A model generated the notes under the pieces. The model was given only the letters and a program-made list of their open reading frames with translations. It made no database searches and was not told where the DNA came from. Shown piece after piece: positions 42,514 through 51,600 of a stretch of DNA of 64,000 nt. The translations under genes and the position numbers were made by a program. Source of the DNA: Streptomyces sp. H39-S7 (GTDB taxonomy: Bacteria; Actinomycetota; Actinomycetes; Streptomycetales; Streptomycetaceae); contig NZ_JAPVLU010000001.1 in assembly GCF_027158205.1 (NCBI RefSeq), forward strand, positions 300,720-364,719, read 5' to 3'. Numbering within the stretch: the stretch's first letter is position 1; the number at the start of each line of letters is the position of its first letter.

Positions 42514-45500
42514 ATGGCTTCCCGAGCAGCCGCCGGATACCAGTGGCAAGGCGTTGCGATGTTGCGCGCCACCACCAGCCCCGGGCCGGCAGACATCCCC
42601 CGTACCCTCGACCTGGACAACGTGGCCGTCACCCGCGGATGGCTGAACCGCATCTGGCAGCGCGAGGACTTCCGCAGCGCGCTGGAGCTGGCCACCCCCG
42701 TCCTGTCCGAAGCCATCGAGGCCGTCGTCCGGGGCCGGCAGACTGAGCCCCGTCACGTCCGCCGCACCGCGCTGTCGACGGTTTCCTATCTCCTGCGGTG
42801 GCAGCACCGGCCGACCCCGCTCGGCCTGTTCGCCGGCATCGCCCCGGTGTCTGTCGGGCCCCGGGCGAGTGCGCGGTGGCGCGACAAGCACCGCGCGATG
42901 ATCCGGCCGGACGCCGAATGGGTCACTGACATGGTGCTCCGGCTCCAGCGCACCCCCGCGTTGCTGAAGCGGTTACCGCTCGTCGCCAACAACGCCGCTC
43001 GCGCCCGCGGTGACCGGCTCGTGGCGCCGGGCCCGCCCTCCGACGGTCACGCCGTCCTCTTGGCCCCGGTCGAGATATCCGTCCGCAACGCCCGGCCGGT
43101 GGCCGCCGCCATGGACGCGGCCCGCACCCCTATCCCTTACGGCGACCTCCACGGCCACCTGCGCGACCGTTTCCCGGGGGCCACACCGGAGAAGATCGAC
43201 GCCCTTCTCACCAGCCTGGTCGAGCAGCAGTTCCTCATCACCAGCCTCTGGGCGCCCATGACCATCGTGGACGGCTTTCAGTACCTGTGCCGCGAACTGG
43301 ACCGGCACCAGGCGGACGACGTCCCCGAGGTCCGGGACCTGGTCCACGCGCTGTACGCGCTGCGCGACGACGTGTCTGCCCACCAGCCGACGCTTTCCGA
43401 CACCAGCGTGAGCGCCATCGCCGCCCGGATGCGCGCCCTCACCACCGTCACCCCGACCCCTCTGCTCATTGACACCGCCCTCGACTGCGAGACCCAGCTC
43501 CCGCAGTCCGTGATCGCGGAAGTGCAAGCAGCCGTGTCGGCCCTCTACCGGACCACCCCGCAGCCCTACGGCTACCAGCACTGGCGCGACTACCACCGCC
43601 GCTTCCGGGCCCGGTACGGCGTCGGCGCCTTGGTGCCGGTGATGGACCTGGTCGCCGACAGCGGCCTCGGGCTGCCCGCCGGATACGTCGGCTCCGAACG
43701 CGGCGCCGCCCTGAAGGTGCGCACCGACCGCGACGAACTGCTGCTCGCGCTGATGCAGCAAGTCCTCCTGGACGGCCGCGATGAACTACGGCTGACGGAC
43801 GACATGGTCGACGCCTTGGAGAAGGCCGCCGGAACGGACGAGCGGCTGTTCGTACCCCGGGTGGAGGTCGCCTTCGAAGTCCACTCACCCAGCACCCGGG
43901 CACTGTCCAGCGGTACCTTCGACGTCCTCCTCACCGCCGTCCCCCGCCCCGGCAGCAGCATGGCCGGCCGGTTCGCCCACGTCCTGCCGCCCGAGCATCA
44001 GGACGCGCTCGCCGCCACGTACCACGGGGCGCCGGACGCCCTAACGGCGCAACTCGTGTTCCCACCGCGCCGCCACCGCAACGAGAACGTCACCCGTACG
44101 CCGCGGCTGCTGCCGCACGTCATCGAGCTGTCCGGCCACCAGGGGACGGACGAGACGACGATCCCGCTCGCCGACATCGCCGTCACCGCGGACCCGCGCA
44201 GCTTCCACCTCGTGCAGCTCTCCACCGGCCGGCGCATCGACGTGCGGGTCCTGCACGCCCTGGAAGGCGGGACACAGACCCCACCGCTAGCCCGGTTCCT
44301 CGCCGAAGTGGCCAACGGGCGGTACGCCGCCTACAAGCCGTTCGACTTCGGCTCCGGCTCCCGGCTCCCGTTCCTCCCACGCGTGCGCTACCGCCGCACC
44401 ATCCTCACGCAGGCCCGATGGCTGCTGATGGCCGCCGACCTGCCCGGCCGCAAAGCCTCGACCGAGGAGTGGGAGAACGCCTTCACCGCCTGGCGGGACC
44501 GGCTGCGGGTCCCCATGCAGGTCGCCATCATCGAGTACGACCAGCGCCTCCCCCTCGACCTGTCCCACCCGGTCTACCGCCGGACCCTGCGCGCCCACCT
44601 CGACAACGCCCGGCGCCTGGAACTGCGCGAGGTCCCGGACGCAGACGCCCACGGCTGGATCGGACGGGCACACGAGATCTGGCTCTCCCTGGGCCGGTTG
44701 CAGCCGGACACCGCCGATGTGCCCCGGCCGCGCCCCGCCACCCCGCCGGCGCCCGGGCGGCACCTTCCGGGCGCCGGTGACGTCCTGCTCGCGCAGCTCC
44801 ACGCCCACCCGCGCCGCTACGACGAGATCCTGAGCCGCCACCTGCCCAGCCTCCTCGCCGCGTTCGGCGACACCCCGCCACTCTGGTGGTTCACCCGGCA
44901 CCGGGAGATGGCCCGCCCGGACGCCGACCAGCACCTCGACCTCACCCTGCACCTGCCACCGGACGCATACGGGGCCGCCGCCCAACACGTTCGTACCTGG
45001 GCGGACAGCCTGCACAGGACCGGTCTGGCGGCCGGGCTGGTCCTGGCTCCCTACCAGCCGCAGACCGGGCGCTTCGGCAGCGAGGCAGCCATGGACGCCG
45101 CGCACCAGGTGTTCGCCGCAGACTCCGCCGCCGCCCTCGCACAGATCCAGCTCACCGAGCGCACCGACGCCTTCGCCCCGCAGGCCCTCGCCGCGGCCAG
45201 CGCCCTGCACCTCGTCACCCGCCTGGCGCCCAACAACGCGGCGACCGAGGAGTGGTTGGTGCGCAACCTCCCCCAGAGCACGGGGCGACTGAACCGGGCC
45301 CTGCGTACCCAGGTGCTCGAACTCGCCGCGCCGAACGGCGCCTCCGCGCTCGCGGCCCTCCCCGGCGGCCCTGCGGTCGCCGAAGCATGGCGGGCCCGCG
45401 CCGCCGCCGTGGACACCTACCGGAACTCCTTGACCGGCCAGCGTGATCCCCTCGGGGTCGTCCGGTCTTTCCTGCACCAGCACCACGTCCGGGCCCTGGG

Positions 45501-45579
45501 CGTCGACCCGCGCGCCGAGGAGACCACGATCCGGCTCGTACGAACCGCGGCCCTCCAGCACAGGATGGCCGCCCGATGA
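42514..45579 (+). CDS. lanB: Class I lanthipeptide dehydratase LanB
   Basis: Full-length dehydratase of 1021 aa. The N-terminal glutamylation domain (about 1-700) has features such as RWQHRPTPLGLFAGI and FDFGSGSRLPFLPRVRYRR. The C-terminal elimination (SpaB_C) domain (about 740-1000) includes WWFTRHREMARPDADQHLDL and QLTERTDAFAPQALAAASALHL. LanB glutamylates Ser/Thr of the precursor using tRNA-Glu, then eliminates to Dha/Dhb. ATG 42514 has GGAAGG upstream. It overlaps lanC by 4 bp. Confidence 0.93.
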   Translation: MASRAAAGYQWQGVAMLRATTSPGPADIPRTLDLDNVAVTRGWLNRIWQREDFRSALELATPVLSEAIEAVVRGRQTEPRHVRRTALSTVSYLLRWQHRPTPLGLFAGIAPVSVGPRASARWRDKHRAMIRPDAEWVTDMVLRLQRTPALLKRLPLVANNAARARGDRLVAPGPPSDGHAVLLAPVEISVRNARPVAAAMDAARTPIPYGDLHGHLRDRFPGATPEKIDALLTSLVEQQFLITSLWAPMTIVDGFQYLCRELDRHQADDVPEVRDLVHALYALRDDVSAHQPTLSDTSVSAIAARMRALTTVTPTPLLIDTALDCETQLPQSVIAEVQAAVSALYRTTPQPYGYQHWRDYHRRFRARYGVGALVPVMDLVADSGLGLPAGYVGSERGAALKVRTDRDELLLALMQQVLLDGRDELRLTDDMVDALEKAAGTDERLFVPRVEVAFEVHSPSTRALSSGTFDVLLTAVPRPGSSMAGRFAHVLPPEHQDALAATYHGAPDALTAQLVFPPRRHRNENVTRTPRLLPHVIELSGHQGTDETTIPLADIAVTADPRSFHLVQLSTGRRIDVRVLHALEGGTQTPPLARFLAEVANGRYAAYKPFDFGSGSRLPFLPRVRYRRTILTQARWLLMAADLPGRKASTEEWENAFTAWRDRLRVPMQVAIIEYDQRLPLDLSHPVYRRTLRAHLDNARRLELREVPDADAHGWIGRAHEIWLSLGRLQPDTADVPRPRPATPPAPGRHLPGAGDVLLAQLHAHPRRYDEILSRHLPSLLAAFGDTPPLWWFTRHREMARPDADQHLDLTLHLPPDAYGAAAQHVRTWADSLHRTGLAAGLVLAPYQPQTGRFGSEAAMDAAHQVFAADSAAALAQIQLTERTDAFAPQALAAASALHLVTRLAPNNAATEEWLVRNLPQSTGRLNRALRTQVLELAAPNGASALAALPGGPAVAEAWRARAAAVDTYRNSLTGQRDPLGVVRSFLHQHHVRALGVDPRAEETTIRLVRTAALQHRMAAR

Positions 45580-46805
45580 CCGCGCCGGCCTCCACCACCG
45601 CGACGATCCTGGAGCAGTACATCGCCCACCTCGCACAACCCGCTCCGCCGCCCCCGGACGAGCCTTGGGCGGTGCAGTCCCTCGCCGACGGCGCCGCCGG
45701 AATCAGCCTGCTGCACATCGAGATGGCCAGCCGTCAGGGCGGCTCCTGGCGCCCCGCCCACCGATGGATCACCGCCGCTGCGGCCGGGCACATCAGCGCG
45801 GCCGACACCGCCGGACTGTTCCTTGGCGCCCCGGCCCTCGGCTTCGTCCTTACCACCGTCCCGCCGTCCTTCCAGCACCTGTACGAACCGGCGCGCCGGA
45901 CGCTGCACCAGCACATCAGCGACATGGCCCACCGCCGCGTGGACGCCGCGCTCACCCGCATCCGCAAGGGCGACCTGCCCACGTTCGCCGAGTACGACCT
46001 GTTCTACGGCCTCACCGGCATCGGGGCGTACCTCCTGCGGACCGACCCCGAAGGGCTCCCCCTGGAACGGGTCCTGAAGTACCTCGTTGCCTTGACCCGC
46101 CCCCTTGTCCCCGACGGCCGCGGCCTGCCGGGCTGGTGGGTCCGCCACGACCCGGCCCGTGGCGAGTCCCCCCACTTCCCGGGCGGCCACGGCAACTTCG
46201 GTGCAGCCCACGGCATCACCGGTCCGCTCCTCCTGCTGGCCCAGGCCATGCGCCGCGGCATCGCCGTCAGCGGTCACCGCGAAGCCATCTGGAGCATCTG
46301 CGAACACCTTGACGCCTGGTGCCAGCTCAGTCCCTCCGGTCCCTGGTGGCCCGAGCACATCTCGCGCCGCGATCTCGACCTTGGGCGCCCGCACCACGAC
46401 GCTCCCACCCGGCCGAGCTGGTGCTACGGAACCACGGGCATCGCACGGGCCGGGCAACTCGCGGGGCTCGCCTTGCGTGCCCCCGACGTCCAGGCGTTCT
46501 ACGAGGACGCCCTGTACCGCGCCCTGACCGACCCCGAACAGCTCGCCCGCGTCACCGACTCGGGGCTGTGCCACGGCTGGGCAGGCATCTACCAGACCGC
46601 AACCCGCGCCGCTGCCGATGCCCGCGATCCCCGCCTTCAGACCCTCCCGAAGCGCCTCGGCGACGCTCTCGCAGCGAACGCCCAGCCGTGCCTTCCCGGG
46701 CCCGGCCTGATCAACGGCGACGCCGGTACCGCGCTCGCCCTCACCACCTACGCCTCACAGCAGGCCCCGATCTCCGGATGGGACGCATGTCTCTTGATCA
46801 ACTGA
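45576..46805 (+). CDS. lanC: Lanthionine synthetase (cyclase) LanC
   Basis: Cyclase of 409 aa with a zinc site. Zinc ligands and neighbours are visible: PSWCYGTTGIA (Cys), SGLCHGWAGIY (Cys and His), and the earlier GGHGNFGAAHGITG motif of the alpha/alpha barrel. LanC adds precursor Cys thiols to Dha/Dhb to close rings. The start lies within the lanB stop (ATGA), and its end overlaps the next gene by 19 bp, so all three are coupled. Confidence 0.93.
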   Translation: MTAPASTTATILEQYIAHLAQPAPPPPDEPWAVQSLADGAAGISLLHIEMASRQGGSWRPAHRWITAAAAGHISAADTAGLFLGAPALGFVLTTVPPSFQHLYEPARRTLHQHISDMAHRRVDAALTRIRKGDLPTFAEYDLFYGLTGIGAYLLRTDPEGLPLERVLKYLVALTRPLVPDGRGLPGWWVRHDPARGESPHFPGGHGNFGAAHGITGPLLLLAQAMRRGIAVSGHREAIWSICEHLDAWCQLSPSGPWWPEHISRRDLDLGRPHHDAPTRPSWCYGTTGIARAGQLAGLALRAPDVQAFYEDALYRALTDPEQLARVTDSGLCHGWAGIYQTATRAAADARDPRLQTLPKRLGDALAANAQPCLPGPGLINGDAGTALALTTYASQQAPISGWDACLLIN

Positions 46806-47776
46806 TCTTGACGGAGCCGAGCGCGATCCAGCGCGCGGTCTCCGCTGCCCTCACCGGCCTGCCGATCCCCGAGGTCGCAGCTCAGTGCGGGATGGAACCG
46901 ACGATCCTGTCCGACGCCGTGGCGGTCTACGACCAAGCCGGCCGGGAGGCCCTGGCCCGCCACGCCGCCGCCACCGACTGGTGGCAGGTGTACCTCCACT
47001 TCACCGACTGGACGAACGCCGACACCACCTTCACCACGCACGTGCTCCCCGTGCTTCGGGAGGCAGAGGCCGCGGGTCTCATGGGCGGCTGGTGGTACAC
47101 CCGCAAGCACCCGTGCTGGCGCATGCGCCTTCGTCTACAGCCCGAGGCCGGAACCAAACTGACCCTCGGCGACGGCTTCGACCGTCTCGTCTCCGACGGG
47201 CATCTGCAACGGTGGTGGCCGGGGATCTACGAGCCTGAGACCGCAGCTTTCGGGGGCGTGGTCAGCATGACGGCCGCGCACGCGCTGTTCGTCACCGACA
47301 GCCGAGAGGCGCAGCAACTATGGCAGCGCGGGGACCTTGCCGTGGGACCGCGGGAGCTGTCCGTTCTCCTCTGCACGATCATGATGCGCGCCGCGGGCCT
47401 GGAGTGGTACGAGCAAGGGGACGTGTGGCACCGCGTCATCACGGAAGAGCACCGATCGGCCGTCAGCGACGTCCCGGCAGACCGGCTCGACGCCCGCGCT
47501 CAGGAGATCCGGCCGCTGCTCTTCGCTGACAGTGATGTCCTGCTGCGCCCCGGTGGGCTGTTGGAGCCCGTCGCCGAGTGGGCCGCCGCCTTCCGCAGCA
47601 CGGGGCAGGAACTCCGCCGGGCCGTACAGGACGGGACGCTCGACCGGGGGCTGAGGCAGGTGCTGAGCTATCACGTGATCTTTCACTGGAACCGGCTTGG
47701 GCTGTCCATGCGGGGACAGAGCGTCTTGGCCTGGGCAGCGAGGGCGGCGATCCTGCACCAGGAAAGCGGGACATAG
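46787..47776 (+). CDS. Stand-alone SpaB_C/thiopeptide-type biosynthesis protein (eliminase-like)
   Basis: Protein of 329 aa of the thiopeptide-type bacteriocin biosynthesis domain family, which in LanB is the glutamate-elimination domain. Landmarks are WWQVYLHFTDWTNADTTFTTHVLPVLREAEAAG, GGWWYTRKHPCWRMRLRL, and the C-terminal YHVIFHWNRLGLSMRGQSVLAWAARAA. The LanB in the same cluster already has this domain, so a second copy is redundant or specialised. It starts 19 bp inside lanC. Confidence 0.85.
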   Translation: MSLDQLILTEPSAIQRAVSAALTGLPIPEVAAQCGMEPTILSDAVAVYDQAGREALARHAAATDWWQVYLHFTDWTNADTTFTTHVLPVLREAEAAGLMGGWWYTRKHPCWRMRLRLQPEAGTKLTLGDGFDRLVSDGHLQRWWPGIYEPETAAFGGVVSMTAAHALFVTDSREAQQLWQRGDLAVGPRELSVLLCTIMMRAAGLEWYEQGDVWHRVITEEHRSAVSDVPADRLDARAQEIRPLLFADSDVLLRPGGLLEPVAEWAAAFRSTGQELRRAVQDGTLDRGLRQVLSYHVIFHWNRLGLSMRGQSVLAWAARAAILHQESGT

Positions 47777-47863
47777 GTCGGCCGCGAGCCGTGTGAACCG
47801 CAGGGGGCCACTAGCTGGAGGCCCAGGCGAAGCGACCCACAGTCGTGCGAGATAGGACTTGCC

Positions 47864-48181
47864 ATGACCGTTCCATCGCGGCAGAAGCAATGGGTGAGCC
47901 TCGGATTGTTGTTCGGGGGACACCCACAGAGCTTCGAGCTCCCGCCGCTCGTCTCCGGGCCCCCGCCCACCACCCAGGTGACCGCCGATGAGCGGGAGGC
48001 CACGGAGGTGATGCGTGCGGCCGGTTACGCGCCGAAGGGGCCTTACCCCGGTGCCCGCTCGATGCCTTGGCCGAGCGAGTGCACCGACTGCGGGGCGTCC
48101 CGTAGACCCTCGCTCCAGGACATCGAGCGCGGTGTCCGGTGCAAGCATGTCCGGCGCAGGTCCGCCGCCTCCGGCGCATGA
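47864..48181 (+). CDS. Small protein with C-terminal zinc finger, 105 aa
   Basis: Protein of 105 aa with a treble-clef-like zinc finger at the C-terminus (about 73-97, CTDCGASRRPSLQDIERGVRCKHVR: Cys-x2-Cys...Cys-x1-His). The N-terminal half is Pro-rich and appears disordered. It starts at ATG 47864 and overlaps the next gene by 4 bp. No known role in lanthipeptide synthesis. Confidence 0.65.
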   Translation: MTVPSRQKQWVSLGLLFGGHPQSFELPPLVSGPPPTTQVTADEREATEVMRAAGYAPKGPYPGARSMPWPSECTDCGASRRPSLQDIERGVRCKHVRRRSAASGA

Positions 48182-48588
48182 GGCGGGCCCGTACACCCGA
48201 GGTGTACCAGTTGTTCCAGTGCAAGTTGTGCCCGAACGAGGGGACAGACCGGGAGATCCGAGGTGTCGGCGCGCGGATGGCTGCATATCGGGTGTGCAGC
48301 TCGTGTGACTTCTGGCTGATGTGCCTGGGGTACGCGATGCTCGGCGACCAAGACCCGGACGGCCGTCGTGCCCTTCGGATCGACGGCGTCCATTACCTGT
48401 CCTGGACCGAGGAGCAGGGGTTCCCGCCGGAGATCGGCTACGCAGGGGGCGGGGAAAACCGCTACGTCCTGCTGGACGATCCGACAAGCACCGTGCACGT
48501 GACGCGCCGGCTCTGGCTCATGGGCACCATCCCGGACGCGTTCCGCGACCGGATGCCCGACAACGCGGTCTTCGCTCCGCCGACCTAG
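48178..48588 (+). CDS. Hypothetical protein, 136 aa, with two CxxC motifs
   Basis: Protein with FQCKLCPNEG and YRVCSSCDFW motifs near the N-terminus (about 16-49), a probable zinc ribbon. A beta-rich C-terminus (VHYLSWTEEQGFPPEIGYAGG) follows. ATG 48178 overlaps the previous TGA, so the longer frame from 48139 is discarded. It is convergent with the relaxase gene. Confidence 0.6.
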   Translation: MRRARTPEVYQLFQCKLCPNEGTDREIRGVGARMAAYRVCSSCDFWLMCLGYAMLGDQDPDGRRALRIDGVHYLSWTEEQGFPPEIGYAGGGENRYVLLDDPTSTVHVTRRLWLMGTIPDAFRDRMPDNAVFAPPT

Positions 48589-48605
48589 GCACTCTCAGGC
48601 ACCTT

Positions 48606-51600
48606 CTACACGGGCGGTGCGTCCTGAGCGCTGTCCGGCGGCGGGCCGGGCTGTGTGTGGTCCATCGCGGTTCGGTTAGCGTACGAGGACTCGGGTTTCG
48701 GAGATGACGGCGCCACGGACTCATCGGCGTCGAGGTGCTGACCCCCGCGCTGGGTTCGCAGAAGCCCCTCCTTCTGGAGGCTGGACACTCGGTGGTCCGC
48801 GCCGCGAGCAGTACTGCGAGCCTTGATGGCCTCGGCCCGAAGCTGCTTGGCTGACTCGTTGTCCTTGTCCTTGGCTCGCCGAAGCAGCACGGCCTTCTCC
48901 TGCTGCGGCATGTCCGCTTCCGTAAGCACAGCTTCGTGTTCGCTGACGGCTCCGGCCTGCTCGGCAACTTCCTGAAGCCGCATATTCATCTGCTCCAGCT
49001 CCTGTCCGGTCGCCTCACAGGTACGAAGTAGTGTCTCCCGGTCCGCCTCAACCGCAGCGCGCTCGTCACCGCGGAGCGCTGGGCGTCGCCCGAAACGGCC
49101 CGTCGCGGCCAGCTGCTGTTCGAGACCTTCGATACGGGCCTGCGTGCCGTTCAGTCGGGCGGTGCGTTCAGCAATCGTGCTGTCCAGCGCTCGGACTTCG
49201 CGGATGGCTGCGGCCCGTTCGGCAACATCCTGATGGCGGCGGTGGAGCGCGAGCGAGTTCGGGCCTGATCCGGCAGCAGCCTCCCGGTCAGCACGGTCGG
49301 CAGCGGCCTCCGCCTTCTCGGCCGCCGTGCTGGTGGCGCGAGCCGCCGTCGCCGCCTTGCGCACAGCGTCGCGCAGGGCTGAATTACTGAGGTGGGCGTA
49401 CGGACGATCAGCCGTCGGCGCGGCTTCAGGAAGAGTAGTCAGCGCCTCGCGCCGCCCGGCCGTGGCCGGGGTAGATCGGACCTCGGGCTCCGCGTCCTCT
49501 CGGGGGGCGTCCGCGTCGTGTGGTTCTGCCGCACCGGGGCCGCGCGGGATCGGCAGATCCGCTACCGCCTGGCGAACGTGGGCGGGTACCGCGTTCTTGG
49601 GGAGTTCGGTGAGGATCATGCGTTCCTCGGTGCCGTTCTCGATCTCGCGGATGAGACCGGCGACGGCGCGGTCAAGCTGTTCCTGCTCTGTGAGCGCGTC
49701 GCCTCCACGGGCACGGTCGGCGTCGGATTCGTAGACGGACAGCGGCAGGAAGAGATGGGACTCCTTCTTGTCGCGGCTCATCATCGTGTACAGGGCGTTC
49801 GCCTGGGCGCCGGGGCCATAGACCAGGGCCTCTTGGACGCTGAGACCCTGGGACTTGTGGCCGGTGATCGCGTATCCAAGGCTGAGTCCACCCTGTGCGA
49901 TGTAGTCGGCGTCAACCCATTCGGCAACGTCACGGTGGCCGTCAGCGGACTTCTCGCGCCACTCGACCAGCACGCGGCGTTCCTCATCCACGGCTCGCAC
50001 GATTCCGCGGTAGCCGTTCAGCACGTCCTCGTGCTCGCCGCGGCTCCGCTTGCCCCGGTAGTCGTTCACCCGAAGGAGGACCTGGTCCCCGACGGACAGC
50101 GTCAGCTCGCCACCACCGGGTAGCGCGTAGACGTGCTCCGGGCCGGTGAGATCGCCGCTCTCCTTCCGCAGTGCTCGGGCCCCGATGTTCAGTTCCTCCA
50201 CGACCTCGTTGGTGGCAGCGAGCATGAGGAGCTGCTGCACTGCGGTGTGGTCGTCGGTGTGCGCGGCGCGTTTGTCGGCCCAGATGGTGAGCATCGCGGC
50301 GAGGGTGGCGTCCTTGTCCGCGAGGGCGTGCACGCGGCCGGTCCCGGCGAAGGTACGGAGCGCTTCCATCCGGTTGTCGTCGCGCCACAGCTCCAGTGCC
50401 CTGCGCTCGATCGCGTCCCTCTGCCGGAAGTTCTCGGTGAGTTTGAGCCCGCCAACGATGTGGTGCACGGCAGCAAAGGACCCGCCGATGCCGGGCGAGT
50501 GCAGCTGCTTCGGGTCACCGATGCCGACGATCTTCGTGCCGGTCGTCGCGGCATGGGTGAGGAGTTCGGCGATGTCGCGGTCATCGCACATTGCGGCTTC
50601 GTCCACGACCAGCACGTCAACGCCGGTGAGGCTGCTGCGGCCGGTGCGGATGCCGGTGAGCCAGGATGCGAGGGTGCGGGACTCGATGCCAGCCTCGGCC
50701 TTGAGGTTGGCGGCGGCGACGGCGGCCGTGCTGGCACCGGCGATGACGAGGCCGTGGGCCTCCCACGCCTGTCGAGCGGTGTCCATGATCGTGGTCTTGC
50801 CCGCGCCGGCGATGCCTTCCAAGGCATCGATTCCGTGTCCGGCGGTCAGCAGCCGTTCGAGGGCCGCGCGCTGTTCGTCGGAGAACGCGAAGGTGCCACC
50901 GTGCTGAGCTTCGACCGTGGACAAAGTCATGGCGACCGTGTCATGGCTGATAACGGCGGCCTGCGTGTTGAGGCGGTTCGTGGCCTCGGAGACGATGAGC
51001 GTTTCCGCGGCCACGATGTCCGCCGTCGTGTACCGGTCGGAGTGCGTGAAGTGCTGTGCACCTTTGGGGTTCAGCTGGACGGCGTACCCGGCCTGCCGCA
51101 GTACGGAGTTGGTGAGGCGTTCGGCCTCTTCGGCGTCCGCGACTCCGTACGGGAGGGCGTCCAGGACTGCGGCGATGGCGGCGGCGTGGGTGAAGTCCTT
51201 GGAGTGGCTGGTCAGGCCCGTCTTCGGGTCGAAGACCTGGGCGCACAGCTCGTCCAGGCCGGGGTTCCGCCCCGCTCGGTCGTGCTCCATCGCGCTGGCC
51301 GCGATGGCGTCGGGGTCGTCACCGGCGGCGCGCCCTTCGGCCTGCCAGTAACCGCGCAGGACGTCGTCGGCAACTCCGGCGGCTTCTCCGTTCTTCGCGG
51401 CCTTGGACGCGGTGGAGGCAGCGGTGCGCTCGCGGGTCGTGGCGCTGTCGTAGTCGATGCCCAGCTTGGTCAGGAGGTCCCGGACCTGGCTGTCACGCTT
51501 GCTGAACAGGCGGATCGTAGCCTCGGGGATCGCCGCGATCTCCCATGCGCCGGTTCGCTCTTCTCGACGGAAGCTGATGCCGTACTCGTCGGTCAGCTCC

